Shown here: positions 1-8,723 of the stretch, piece by piece
Layout: each line of letters starts with the position of its first letter
How positions within the stretch are numbered: position 1 is the first letter of the stretch
From: Lachnospiraceae bacterium
GTDB lineage: Bacteria; Bacillota; Clostridia; Lachnospirales; Lachnospiraceae
Assembly: GCA_017517305.1 (NCBI GenBank)
Contig: JAFWZV010000020.1
Span: forward strand, 1 to 64,000
DNA: 64,000 nucleotides
Reading direction: 5' to 3'
Notes under the pieces: generated by a model
The model's input: only the letters and a program-made list of their open reading frames with translations
Databases searched by the model: none
What the model was told of the DNA's origin: nothing
Program-made: the position numbers and the translations under genes

Positions 1-110
1 CGGAAAAAACAATGCGATTTGAGAAAATTTATTTTCAAAAAGCTTCTCCATCTGTTGCGGCAAACTGTGGTCCCGGTACATTCGGATTGATATTTTGTGA
101 GAAGTACTAG
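1..110 (+). CDS. DegV family protein, C-terminal fragment
   Basis: This is the last 35 codons of a gene that begins before the window. The reading frame starting at base 3 is open and stops with TAG at 108-110. The tail contains VAANCGPGTFGLIF, which resembles the closing strand of DegV-type fatty-acid-binding proteins, where a glycine-rich GPG turn near the C-terminus helps bind the lipid head group. DegV proteins are cytosolic two-domain proteins that bind a fatty acid, in some cases for fatty acid kinase. The call rests on a short tail only, so the family is likely rather than certain. Confidence 0.55.
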   Translation, partial: EKTMRFEKIYFQKASPSVAANCGPGTFGLIFCEKY

Positions 111-304
111 AGTTTTTAGCAGGATTCTATGTAAAAAACATATAATCGGAAAAGTAATGTATATAAGTTAATAACAATGAAAATATGCAGATTTCAGCCA
201 TAAAAAGTATAGAAAATACATCGAAAAACGCTATTCATATAGCGTGAGGGTGGTAGAACAGTAGGTTCAGGAAGAGTTGCATCTATCATCGAGTAATTAA
301 CGCG

Positions 305-441
305 TTGGCATAAGCCGTGCAAATAAATAAAAAAATTATCCCGGAGAGTGCTTGCACTCTTCCGGGTATTTTTTTATTTATTTATAGGGCGTAGCCCGCG
401 AGCGAGCAGCTTTAGCTGCGAGAGGGCGCGGATTATGCCAC
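305..441 (+). other. Multi-hairpin structured intergenic element
   Basis: The gene-free stretch 111-645 has little recognisable content up to about 300, apart from a small CGCTAT/ATAGCG hairpin near 229-244. From 305 it folds strongly. TGGCATAA (306-313) pairs with TTATGCCA (433-440) and CCGTGC (315-320) with GCGCGG (426-431, one wobble). Inside lie a long hairpin (321-335 with 369-383, then CCCGGA with TCCGGG and GAGTG with CACTC), a GGGC-GTA-GCCC hairpin (387-397) and a GCAGC-TTTA-GCTGC hairpin (406-419). This is a junction with three arms inside a closing helix. The long arm followed by T-rich sequence could end transcription from the DegV-like gene. The whole may be a small RNA or a repeat. 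I do not recognise a named RNA family. Confidence 0.5.
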
Positions 442-448
442 GGTGTAA

Positions 449-485
449 CAGCCCTTCGTGCTTGCACGGATGGGCTGTTTTTATA
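449..485 (+). terminator. Rho-independent terminator
   Basis: CAGCCC (449-454) pairs with GGGCTG (472-477) around an inner arm with a GTGCTTGCAC core, followed by TTTTTAT. The same GTGCTTGCAC core caps the hairpin at 346-359, so the two stem-loops are related in sequence. It sits before the next transcription unit. Confidence 0.6.
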
Positions 486-645
486 ATTTTTTTAAACCAC
501 AGGTTAAATGATTTACCTTCCCCTATAATATATAATAAATTTGTTGAACTATATTTTGGTGAGAGGTGTATAATGAAGGTAGCAGATTTAGAAAAGATTA
601 TAGAACTAAGTGAATATAATGAATCAGGGAGGCATAGATTGGCAA

Positions 646-1398
646 ATGATTAAACTAGGCAAGAACGAAATCTTCCACGTTCACACCTTTCGTTGCAAGC
701 ATGCTGGTGAGGAACGAGATGAAGAATATATTAAGAAGGCAATTGAATTAGGGGCAGAAGCTATAGCGTTTACAGATCATGGACCTTTTCCTGGAAATAT
801 ATTTGGGAATAGAATGGGTATAGAAGAGCTGCCGGAATACATACATACTTTGAACAGTCTTAGAGATAAGTACAAGGATCAAATTAAGGTTTATGTAGGT
901 CTTGAGATAGAATATTTTAAAGGCTTTGATTGTATGGCCAATGGCGAAAGTCATTATAAGCAGCTTAAGGCCATGGAAGGATTAGATTTCCTTATGTTAG
1001 GGCAGCATATGTATGAGACAGGCATAGGAAGCTATAGCTTTTCTCTTCCCAAGGAGGATATTAAGAGATTGGAAGCGCCTGGCATGGGTCAATCTATAGT
1101 GGAGGGTATTGCTACCGGTTATTTTGATGTGGTGGCTCATCCTGATAGAACCTTTAGGAGACGTAAGGTGTGGGATGAGGAGCTGGCACAAATTGGAAGA
1201 AGCATCATAGAGCAGGCTATAAGGTATGATGTTATTTTGGAACAGAATGAAAGCTCTAGGAAACATAAGGGTCAATATTGGACAGAGTTTTGGGATATGG
1301 CTAAAGAGATATCTGATAGTAGGCCTGAGGGCAAGGAGCTTAAGGTGATTAGAGGCTTAGATGCACACGAAACTGGAGAGCTTATTGTGCTTGAGTAG
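646..1398 (+). CDS. PHP-domain phosphoesterase (histidinol-phosphatase-like)
   Basis: About 250 residues of the PHP superfamily of metal-dependent phosphoesterases, which includes histidinol phosphatases and polymerase-associated exonuclease domains. The metal-binding motifs are all visible: HVHT at residues 11-14, CKH just after it, GLEIEY, GQHMY, VVAHPDR and GLDAH near the end. They would hold two or three metal ions in a cytosolic barrel. The substrate is unknown and no other his gene is nearby. I chose ATG 646 because GGGAGG lies upstream. In-frame GTG 610 and ATG 619 are alternatives. A 26-codon open frame (573-653) with its own ribosome site overlaps the start in another frame. Two further phosphoesterase genes follow. 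Confidence 0.8.
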   Translation: MIKLGKNEIFHVHTFRCKHAGEERDEEYIKKAIELGAEAIAFTDHGPFPGNIFGNRMGIEELPEYIHTLNSLRDKYKDQIKVYVGLEIEYFKGFDCMANGESHYKQLKAMEGLDFLMLGQHMYETGIGSYSFSLPKEDIKRLEAPGMGQSIVEGIATGYFDVVAHPDRTFRRRKVWDEELAQIGRSIIEQAIRYDVILEQNESSRKHKGQYWTEFWDMAKEISDSRPEGKELKVIRGLDAHETGELIVLE

Positions 1399-1467
1399 CA
1401 AGTTTAAAATGTGCAGCAACTTATATACAAAGTCATGCCTTAGCTAGATGCAGAAAGAAGGGATAAG

Positions 1468-2019
1468 ATGATATATTATACAGCGGATTTGCATCTTGGA
1501 CATGCAAATGTAATTCGATTTGACAGTCGTCCATTTGATGATGTGGGTGAGATGGATAGATACATAATTGACTTGTGGAATGCCAGAGTGAATGAGGACG
1601 ATCATGTTTATATTGTTGGGGATATATGTTTAAACAATAGTAAGCCAGAGGAACATTATCTTGCAAAGCTTAAAGGCCATAAGCACCTAATAGTAGGCAA
1701 TCATGATGGCAAGCTGCTTAAGAATCAGAAGGCTATATCTTATCTAGATTCTATAGATGATATATTACAGATTGAAGATAATGGTAGGAGAATATGTTTG
1801 TGTCATTATCCTATGGCTGAGTGGCCTGGGTATTATAGGGGTGCTTGGCACATTTATGGGCATATTCATAATAATAAGAATGAAGCATTCTATAACATGA
1901 AGGAAAAGGAAAAGGCTCTGAATGCAGGCTGTTGTATCAATAATTATATACCAGTAACCTTTGAGGAGCTTATATTAAATAATAAAAATTTTAAAGAAAT
2001 GGAAGATGAATTACAGTAG
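1468..2019 (+). CDS. Calcineurin-like metallophosphoesterase
   Basis: A 183-residue cytosolic protein made essentially of one metallophosphoesterase domain. The five motif blocks are present in order: DLHLGH (residues 7-12), GD (51-52), GNHD (77-80), CHYP (112-115) and GHIH (131-134). These supply the ligands for a two-metal centre that hydrolyses phosphomonoesters or diesters. Small proteins of this type often occur near phage or phosphate-transfer genes, but no such context exists here and the substrate is unknown. A GAAGGGA ribosome site precedes ATG 1468. The next metallophosphoesterase starts about 18 bases downstream, so the two are probably co-transcribed. Confidence 0.8.
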   Translation: MIYYTADLHLGHANVIRFDSRPFDDVGEMDRYIIDLWNARVNEDDHVYIVGDICLNNSKPEEHYLAKLKGHKHLIVGNHDGKLLKNQKAISYLDSIDDILQIEDNGRRICLCHYPMAEWPGYYRGAWHIYGHIHNNKNEAFYNMKEKEKALNAGCCINNYIPVTFEELILNNKNFKEMEDELQ

Positions 2020-2037
2020 AGAAAAAGGTGATGAGTG

Positions 2038-2964
2038 ATGATTTATCTAACTGGAGACACACATGGAAGATTTGGTCGAATAGAAAAATTTTGCAGAATT
2101 AATAAAACCACTAAGGATGATGTTTTGATTATTCTGGGAGATGCAGGTATTAATTATTACCTTGGTCTAAAGGATGAGCTTAATAAGGCGGTTATATCTG
2201 CATTACCTATAACCTTATTTTGTGTTCATGGTAATCATGAACAGCGACCATATGCCATAGACACATATGAGGAGATGGAGTGGAGAGGTGGTATAGTTTA
2301 CGTAGAGAAGAAGTATCCTAATCTCTTATTTGCCAAGGATGGGGAGATATATGACTTTGATGGTAAAAAGGTAATGGCCATAGGTGGTGCATATAGTATA
2401 GATAAATTCCTTAGAGTAACTCAGGGCTATGCTTGGTTTGATAATGAACAGCCATCTGATGAGATAAAGGCATACGTGGAGTCTCAGCTTGAGAAGGCTA
2501 ATTGGAAGGTTGATGTTGTGCTGTCCCATACTGTACCGCTTAAATATGAGCCGGTGGAGAAGTTTATAGATGGTATAGACCAGAGCACAGTGGATAAGAC
2601 TACGGAGCGTTGGTTGGGAGAGATTGAGAAGAAGCTTACCTATGATAGATGGTATGCGGGGCATTATCATACCTGTAAAGAAGTGGACAAGCTGGTGATT
2701 ATGTTTGAGGATTATAGGGATTTGGCTACGGGAAAACAATTTCCAGATGTACCGGTAGCAGGAAAGCCTAAGTATAGGACAGAACAATATGTGTCCTTTG
2801 GTTTTAATGGTAAGATTAAGGAGGGTTACATAGAGGTTGTGGATGAGTGGGGAACAGATTACTATTACAGAGAACAACCTACCTATGATATTTCAGTGCC
2901 AGATGAAGGTGGAGCATGGTATAAGCATGTGCCTGAGGAGTTTGGGTTTGAGGTAATTGATTAA
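2038..2964 (+). CDS. Metallophosphoesterase, second of a tandem pair
   Basis: About 308 residues. The N-terminal half is a calcineurin-like phosphoesterase with GDTHG (6-10), LGDAG (33-37), GNHE (65-68), LSHTVP and GHYH. The last 90 residues are rich in aromatic and charged residues, match nothing I know, and may be a substrate-recognition tail. It is not a simple copy of the preceding 183-residue protein, because length and motif wording differ. ATG 2038 was preferred to the adjacent GTG 2035. AAAAGGTG lies upstream. It is likely in one transcript with the gene before it, and a clear terminator follows. Substrate unknown. Confidence 0.75.
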   Translation: MIYLTGDTHGRFGRIEKFCRINKTTKDDVLIILGDAGINYYLGLKDELNKAVISALPITLFCVHGNHEQRPYAIDTYEEMEWRGGIVYVEKKYPNLLFAKDGEIYDFDGKKVMAIGGAYSIDKFLRVTQGYAWFDNEQPSDEIKAYVESQLEKANWKVDVVLSHTVPLKYEPVEKFIDGIDQSTVDKTTERWLGEIEKKLTYDRWYAGHYHTCKEVDKLVIMFEDYRDLATGKQFPDVPVAGKPKYRTEQYVSFGFNGKIKEGYIEVVDEWGTDYYYREQPTYDISVPDEGGAWYKHVPEEFGFEVID

Positions 2965-2985
2965 TCCCTAAGAATTTTTATATGA

Positions 2986-3028
2986 AGCCAGAAGTATGTA
3001 ATTTAGATTATGTGCTTCTGGCTTTTAT
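2986..3028 (+). terminator. Terminator after the phosphoesterase genes
   Basis: AGCCAGAAG (2986-2994) pairs with CTTCTGGCT (3015-3023), extended inward by AT-rich pairs, and is followed by TTTTA. It lies 22 bases after the stop codon. Confidence 0.75.
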
Positions 3029-3205
3029 TAGTAATGTGGTTAGTCCTTAGATAAAATAAATAATAAGATAGTGGGATAATGCCTTTCATATATAAGACGC
3101 ATATGGTATAATATGCCATATATATGTGAGATAAATTTTCATAATTTATTATATATATTACCGAAGAAAATGATTGTTTTATACATATCAAAGGTAGGTT
3201 TTATT

Positions 3206-3433
3206 GTGAGCATCAAAGAATTCTTTTCCAAGAGAAAACAACCAGTAATTACATACAATCCTGAAACACATTATCCGGTAATTAGAAGTTCTATCTGCAC
3301 GGGGGAGCAGGTGGCAGGCTTCAAATGTAAGGAGACTGGACGTTTTACAGAGGTTATGCTTATTAAAGGGGAGAAGGATTTGAATAACTTCAAAAGTATG
3401 TATAATTTGGGAGATGTAAAGAAGGAGTATTAG
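3206..3433 (+). CDS. Small conserved protein of unknown function
   Basis: About 75 residues, soluble and charged, with a central block around ITYNPETHYPVIRSSICTG and EQVAGFKCKETGRFTEVML. I recall similar short proteins in many Clostridia, sometimes mislabelled aspartate dehydrogenase, but no enzyme motif is visible. GTG 3206 is chosen because AAGGTAGG lies six bases upstream. In-frame codons further upstream have no ribosome site. The stop overlaps the start of the next gene by one base, so the two are translationally coupled. Two cysteines are present. Function unknown. Confidence 0.6.
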   Translation: MSIKEFFSKRKQPVITYNPETHYPVIRSSICTGEQVAGFKCKETGRFTEVMLIKGEKDLNNFKSMYNLGDVKKEY

Positions 3434-4170
3434 TGGGGATGAATAAGATAAAATACGATATACGTGATAAGAAGATATACCTAATTTTAGCAGTGGTTAC
3501 TACCATTATTTTTGCTGTGTGTTTTTTAATGTTGCAGATGGATTTAGAGGTTGAGAATTTATCAGCAGCATTTTACGCAAGCTTTATGATAGTATCCACT
3601 ATATTTTTGCCTATCATTAGCTTTGCCATGTGGGTTATGTTTTTTGATAGTCTTACATATCTTAAAAGACTTGATAAATATGGCTTTGTCCTTCCTAATA
3701 ATAAAAAGGATTATGATGCCAGTTTGGAGAAGCTTCCTATTAAGGAGGATGATTATAGTATGCAAGATAAGGAGGAAAGTAATGGGAGTAAAGCACTAGC
3801 ATATATCTCCTGGTTTATATCTCTAGGTATGGCTGGATATACCATATGGTATTTCATAAGGTTTTCTCATATGTTGGAGAATGTGGGATTTTTTGGATTG
3901 GTTAGTATATTCATAACCCTTTGTTGGCTGGTGTTTGGATTTTACTTTTTCAAACAGAGAAAAACTGACAAGTATAGAGATGATGTGGATTATAAATCAA
4001 CTCTTAAGGTGAGAAAACATTTTGTGGAAGGGTTTGTGACCATAGTAGTATTGTTGGGCATAACAATAGTTGGGGCAGTAAATATGTATACTATGTCAAG
4101 ATACGTGGAACGGTCTAAGGAGAACCCAGAAGAAATTGTTGAGATAGAAAATGCTATGTTAGAAGTATAA
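3433..4170 (+). CDS. Hypothetical multi-pass membrane protein
   Basis: About 245 residues with five likely membrane helices: two near residues 12-65, then a charged cytosolic loop with DYDASLEKLPIKEDDYS, and three more near 115-140, 150-170 and 195-220. The tail is acidic. No catalytic motif is seen. GTG 3433 sits eight bases after GAAGGAG; ATG 3439 is the alternative start. It is joined to the small gene before it and separated by only 14 bases from the MoxR gene after it, so it is probably the head of that operon. Function unknown. Confidence 0.55.
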   Translation: MGMNKIKYDIRDKKIYLILAVVTTIIFAVCFLMLQMDLEVENLSAAFYASFMIVSTIFLPIISFAMWVMFFDSLTYLKRLDKYGFVLPNNKKDYDASLEKLPIKEDDYSMQDKEESNGSKALAYISWFISLGMAGYTIWYFIRFSHMLENVGFFGLVSIFITLCWLVFGFYFFKQRKTDKYRDDVDYKSTLKVRKHFVEGFVTIVVLLGITIVGAVNMYTMSRYVERSKENPEEIVEIENAMLEV

Positions 4171-4184
4171 TAAAGGAGAAATAT

Positions 4185-5117
4185 ATGGGGAACAAAGAGA
4201 TAGTAAAAAAGCTTAGAGACAATATAAATCAGGTTTTTGTAGGTAAGGAGAAAATAGTGGATAATCTGCTGATTTGTCTTCTTGCAGGGGGACATGTGCT
4301 CTTAGAGGATGTACCAGGAGTGGGTAAGACTACCTTGGCTTTGACCCTAGCTAAGAGTATGGATGCCAGCTTTGGTAGGATACAATTTACTCCTGATACC
4401 TTACCTTCTGATGTGGTTGGTGTGTCAATATATAATATGAAAACAGGAGAGTTCACATTTCAACCAGGAGTGGTTATGAACCAGATTCTTCTGGGAGATG
4501 AGATTAATAGAACCTCTCCTAAGACGCAGTCAAGCTTGCTTGAAGCTATGGCTGAGGGACAGATTACGGTAGAGGGAAGGGTAATAAAGCTTCCAGAACC
4601 ATTTCTTGTAATAGCTACTCAAAATCCTATAGAATTTATAGGCACTTATCCTTTGCCTGAGGCTCAAATGGATAGATTTATGATGCGTTTGTCAATAGGA
4701 TATCCTGAGAGGGAGCAGGAGATTCGTATGATGGAGCTGTTCCTTGAAGGAAATACTTCAGATAAGGTAAAAGCAGTCTGCAAGGCTGAGGACATATTGG
4801 CTATTAGGGAAGAGGTTAAACAGGTTACGGTTAAAGACAATATACTTGGGTACATAGAAGATATTGTAGAGCAAACTAGAAATGAGATTAGATACGCCCT
4901 TGGAGCAAGTCCTAGAGCACTTTTGGCATTGGTTAGAGCATCTCAGGCAAGAGCGTATATGGAGGAGAGAGATTTTGTAAAGCCAGATGATGTTAAGGCT
5001 GTAGTTAAGCAGGTTTTATCCCATAGATTAATGCTTACATCAGAGGCTAGAATTCAGAAGGAAGATGCGGGGGATGTTTTGGAGCAGATTATTATCAAGA
5101 CCAAGATTCCGGTATAA
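4185..5117 (+). CDS. MoxR-family AAA ATPase
   Basis: A 310-residue AAA+ ATPase of the MoxR/RavA group. The Walker A motif is GVGKTT at residues 45-50, a Walker B of the form LLGDEINR lies near residue 105, and the sensor region IATQNPIEF follows, with a C-terminal lid domain. MoxR proteins are thought to act as chaperones that mature protein complexes or insert metal cofactors, using ATP. A strong AAAGGAG precedes ATG 4185. The next two genes encode DUF58 and a membrane transglutaminase, the standard partners of this subgroup, with one-base or near-zero spacing. The exact client is unknown. Confidence 0.92.
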   Translation: MGNKEIVKKLRDNINQVFVGKEKIVDNLLICLLAGGHVLLEDVPGVGKTTLALTLAKSMDASFGRIQFTPDTLPSDVVGVSIYNMKTGEFTFQPGVVMNQILLGDEINRTSPKTQSSLLEAMAEGQITVEGRVIKLPEPFLVIATQNPIEFIGTYPLPEAQMDRFMMRLSIGYPEREQEIRMMELFLEGNTSDKVKAVCKAEDILAIREEVKQVTVKDNILGYIEDIVEQTRNEIRYALGASPRALLALVRASQARAYMEERDFVKPDDVKAVVKQVLSHRLMLTSEARIQKEDAGDVLEQIIIKTKIPV

Positions 5118-5135
5118 TTGGTGGGGACAAGATTA

Positions 5136-6323
5136 ATGAACAGCAAGAAGCAAAGCTTAAAGACTCGAAGAAGAATACTGTTTGTAATATGGATTCTATC
5201 ATTAGTTGTAATTAGCAATTATGGTGGACCTATTAGCTATGGCTTCTTTTTTGCTGTAACATTATTGCCTGTTGTATCATTTGTGTATTTGTTGTTTGTA
5301 TTTTCATTTTTCAAGATATATCAAAAGCTTGACAGTAGAGATGTGGTATGTGGAAAACCAATTCCTTATTTGTTTATTCTTAGAAATGAGGGCTATTATC
5401 CATTTACCAGTGTCAGTGTTAAGCTTTTTTCTTTTTATTCCTACGTGGAAGATATGGATGAGGATACAGAGTATGAGTTGCTTCATGGTGATGAATATAC
5501 ATTTGAAACCATGCTTACCTGTAAGTATAGAGGCGAGTATGAGGTGGGTATAAAGGAAATTGAGATAGTTGATTTCCTGAGATTGTTTAGACTTAGATAT
5601 AAGGTTCCAAGTACAATTAGAGCTCTAGTGAAACCGAAGATTACTAAAATTGGAGGTTTAAATAGTGTTGAAGCTATAAATGGATTGTTACAGAGAGATT
5701 ATGCATATGCTGATTCAGAGCCGGACGTGGTGGTTAGAAACTATATCCCTGGAGATTCTATAAAGCATATATCCTGGAAGCTAAGTGCTAGAGAGCAAGA
5801 ACTAAAGGTTAGAAAAATTGTAGGTGAAGAAAAGCAGGGCATAGTGCTTATAGGTGATACAAAAAGATATATGAAGGATATGCAGGAATATCTACCACTA
5901 GAGAGTAAGCTGCTAGAGGTAATGGCTTCACTGGGGATGTATTTGGCGGAAAATGGAATGGCTTACGATACCTATCTTAGAGAGAATCAGATTAAAAGCA
6001 TTAGAGTGGAAAATCTTAGTGGATATCAGGCCTATTATGATATGCTGGCTAAGGTTAGATTTAACCAGGCGGAGAGCTTCGCAATTACTATGAGAGAGCT
6101 TATGGATAGGGGTTTATTATGGCAAAGCAAAATAGTGTTTGGGGTACTTCATGAGATTGATGATGAGATAATGAGCATGGTTATAAAGCTGTCTGACGCA
6201 GGAGTTATAGTTGTTTTATATGTTGTATCAGAGGACGTATGTGATAGATATATGGGACAGGGGAATGAGCGTCGAATAATAGTTGTTGTTCCAGTAGAAG
6301 GAGACTTGGAGGGAAGGCTTTAG
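5136..6323 (+). CDS. DUF58 domain protein, MoxR partner
   Basis: About 395 residues. Two membrane helices occupy residues 10-60, followed by a soluble region with the DUF58 signature RNYIPGDSIKHISWKLSAR near residue 205, then a von Willebrand A-like fold. DUF58 proteins always travel with MoxR ATPases and are thought to be scaffold or substrate proteins of that system at the membrane. ATG 5136 has GGTGGGG nine bases upstream; TTG 5118 right after the previous stop is a weaker option. The stop TAG overlaps the GTG start of the transglutaminase gene by one base, showing coupled translation. Confidence 0.85.
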   Translation: MNSKKQSLKTRRRILFVIWILSLVVISNYGGPISYGFFFAVTLLPVVSFVYLLFVFSFFKIYQKLDSRDVVCGKPIPYLFILRNEGYYPFTSVSVKLFSFYSYVEDMDEDTEYELLHGDEYTFETMLTCKYRGEYEVGIKEIEIVDFLRLFRLRYKVPSTIRALVKPKITKIGGLNSVEAINGLLQRDYAYADSEPDVVVRNYIPGDSIKHISWKLSAREQELKVRKIVGEEKQGIVLIGDTKRYMKDMQEYLPLESKLLEVMASLGMYLAENGMAYDTYLRENQIKSIRVENLSGYQAYYDMLAKVRFNQAESFAITMRELMDRGLLWQSKIVFGVLHEIDDEIMSMVIKLSDAGVIVVLYVVSEDVCDRYMGQGNERRIIVVVPVEGDLEGRL

Positions 6324-8629
6324 TGAAAATAGCTTCAGATGTATTTGAGAAAACTTTATATAGAAGTATCAATACTACACTTTTGTCATGTGTAATAATA
6401 TACGACATTGGAAGAATAATTGGTATATTTGCCCCTAGGGTATGGTATATAGCTTTATGCTTTTTGCTATCTATGGTTACTTGTTTATTAGCTAGACAAC
6501 TAAAGCTGAAGAAGGGATTTACCATATTAGTGACCTTGATTGTAGCCATTGCGATGATAATGATTATTGGTATTAGAGGTGTAATTGACTTTTTTAAGAC
6601 CTATGCTAACTGGGCACTTAGTATGCCAGGCTGGAAAGCTGAATGGATGTGGGCATATCAGATTATACAGGTACTTTGGGTGGTATTGGTTGCTTATGGG
6701 GTACAGTATTTGTTTGAAAAATCCTTTAAGGTTAGAATAGGTTTTACAGGTATTATAATTTGTCTGTTAGGATATTATATGATAACAGCCTATCAGGTGA
6801 AATATGTAGGAGTGGTAATAAATGTTTGCTTTATAGCTCAAACCTTGATTGAATGGACTGAGCAGGGGTGGTCAAAGAAAAAGCGAAGAAACACTCAAGA
6901 ATATATGCTGTGGATGTTACCCTTTGTTGTTGTATATTTCTTGTTGATGATGAAGATGCCTATATCCTCAGAACCATACGATTGGAAATATGTGAAGGCA
7001 GCTTATAAATATATTCAGGAAAAGGTTACCGTTTGGGTAAATGATATATTTGGAGAAGAGGATGAGTACGATCTTGCATTAAGTGGTTTCTCTCAAGAGG
7101 GGGATATTGGTGACGGTGTAGCAGAAAACAATAAAGAAATAATGACCTTGGAAACTAATCGAAAGATGCAAACCAATGTGTACCTTACAGGTAAAATATT
7201 TAATACCTTTGAGGGCTTATCTTGGAAAGCATATCAGGAAGAAAAACCTAAGGATAGATATATAGATACAATAGAAACCTTGTATGCTGCTATGCAATAT
7301 GATCCTGGATATCTGTATAACTATGCTATAAAATCACGAATTAAAATCAGCTACAAGGATTTGAATACAGATTATTTATTTGCACCGTTGAAATCAAGTA
7401 GCGTGGAAGGTCAGTGGGAGCAGATAGATTTTCAGACAAGGGATGGAAGTACATATTTTAATGAGAATTATAAATATGGCTCTTGGTATAATGTGTACTT
7501 TTATCAGGTCAATGCTGATGCGGACCTTTTTTATGATTTTCTGGATGCAGATGTAAAATATGATGTGGAACTATGGAACAAGGTGTTGTCGGATTTTAAA
7601 GCGGCTACAGGAATAGACCTTACCTACGAGGAGATAGTTGCAAATAGGGAGAAATATTACCAATACTATATGGAACAACCAAAGCTGTCTAATAAGGTAA
7701 TGGAACGGTTAGACTTTATCACAAAGGATGCTGAAACAGACATAGAGGTTCTTAGAGCTATTGAGAAGGAGCTGGCATCTTATACTTATACCAAGACTCC
7801 AGGAAAGCTTCCAGAAAATGTAGTTGATGACAGTACATTTCTAGATTATTTTATGTTTGAGAGTAAACAGGGATATTGCACTCATTATGCTACTGCATTT
7901 ACTCTGCTTGCAAGAGCAAAGGGATATCCTGCTAGGTATGTACAGGGATATTGTGTACCGATGCTAGGAGAGAAAACCGCTACAGTTACAGGTTCTATGG
8001 CTCATGCATGGCCAGAGGTATACATCGAAGATGTAGGTTGGATAGCTTTTGAGCCAACTCCAGGATATGGAGAAATTAGATACACACCATGGACTACAAA
8101 AAGGATAACCAACACAGATAATTATTTTGGCGAGGATTTCTACAGTGAGGAGGAGACATATTTTTCTACACCTACAGATGTGGAGGATATAGATAAGGAG
8201 GAATCTGATAGCAAGCTTGATAAAGCTCTAGATGTGGTTAAGAAGCTAATAATTATAATACCAATAGGCTTTATTCTTATAGTGTTTGTAGTAAGACTTG
8301 TTGGAAAACTACAGAATATGAAGAAAACTGAAAAGGAGAGATATTACTGGAAAGTAAAACGTAATCTTAGATTGTTGGAGATTATGGGATATGTAATGGA
8401 AGATACAGAAACCTTAGCAGAGTTTCTGTATAGAATCCAAAGAGAACAAAAGCTTGATTTGAAACTAAACTTTATACGGACCTACGAAGAAATTATTTAT
8501 GGGGATAAAGAAATTGACGAGGGTATAATGTCAGAGCTTGATAATGAATATACAAATATCCTAGCAATATATAAGGATAAATCAAAACCAAGGTATATCT
8601 GGTATGTTTTCTGGAATGATGTAGGATGA
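6323..8629 (+). CDS. Membrane-anchored transglutaminase-like protein
   Basis: A 768-residue protein. About six membrane helices fill residues 15-220. A long extracellular region follows with a transglutaminase core, then one more helix near 640-660 and a cytosolic tail. The catalytic Cys is residue 519 in GYCTHYA, His is 561 in AHAWPEVY, and the third triad position is Glu577 in FEPTPG, where many families have Asp but a Glu variant is common. Such proteins act as extracellular proteases or crosslinking enzymes in MoxR-DUF58 operons. GTG 6323 overlaps the preceding stop, and GGAGGG lies upstream. It is the last gene before a bidirectional terminator. Confidence 0.88.
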   Translation: MKIASDVFEKTLYRSINTTLLSCVIIYDIGRIIGIFAPRVWYIALCFLLSMVTCLLARQLKLKKGFTILVTLIVAIAMIMIIGIRGVIDFFKTYANWALSMPGWKAEWMWAYQIIQVLWVVLVAYGVQYLFEKSFKVRIGFTGIIICLLGYYMITAYQVKYVGVVINVCFIAQTLIEWTEQGWSKKKRRNTQEYMLWMLPFVVVYFLLMMKMPISSEPYDWKYVKAAYKYIQEKVTVWVNDIFGEEDEYDLALSGFSQEGDIGDGVAENNKEIMTLETNRKMQTNVYLTGKIFNTFEGLSWKAYQEEKPKDRYIDTIETLYAAMQYDPGYLYNYAIKSRIKISYKDLNTDYLFAPLKSSSVEGQWEQIDFQTRDGSTYFNENYKYGSWYNVYFYQVNADADLFYDFLDADVKYDVELWNKVLSDFKAATGIDLTYEEIVANREKYYQYYMEQPKLSNKVMERLDFITKDAETDIEVLRAIEKELASYTYTKTPGKLPENVVDDSTFLDYFMFESKQGYCTHYATAFTLLARAKGYPARYVQGYCVPMLGEKTATVTGSMAHAWPEVYIEDVGWIAFEPTPGYGEIRYTPWTTKRITNTDNYFGEDFYSEEETYFSTPTDVEDIDKEESDSKLDKALDVVKKLIIIIPIGFILIVFVVRLVGKLQNMKKTEKERYYWKVKRNLRLLEIMGYVMEDTETLAEFLYRIQREQKLDLKLNFIRTYEEIIYGDKEIDEGIMSELDNEYTNILAIYKDKSKPRYIWYVFWNDVG

Positions 8630-8656
8630 AGATTGACATGAACTGTAGAAAACCTA

Positions 8657-8694
8657 AAAGAACCCGAAGGGAGGGCTATTCCTTCGGGTTCTTT
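8657..8694. terminator. Bidirectional terminator between convergent genes
   Basis: AAGAACCCGAAGG (8658-8670) pairs perfectly with CCTTCGGGTTCTT (8681-8693) around a ten-base loop, with T-runs on both strands. It serves the transglutaminase operon on plus and can also serve fbp on minus. Confidence 0.85.
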
Positions 8695-8723
8695 ATTACA
8701 CACATTTATATTTTAAGAGGGGA

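Noticed and set aside
111-304. SRP or 6S RNA gene in the gap after the DegV-like gene
   Set aside because: A GGTTCAGGAAGAG stretch looked like the SRP GGTCCGGAAGGA loop, but the flanking helix and other conserved bases are absent.
348-653. 101-codon frame starting inside the first hairpin
   Set aside because: It begins in a terminator-like hairpin and runs through another one; only its last 26 codons (from ATG 573) could be real.
2326-2877. 183-codon open frame on the minus strand
   Set aside because: It lies fully inside the second metallophosphoesterase gene, has no ribosome site and no recognisable protein sequence. It is a shadow frame.
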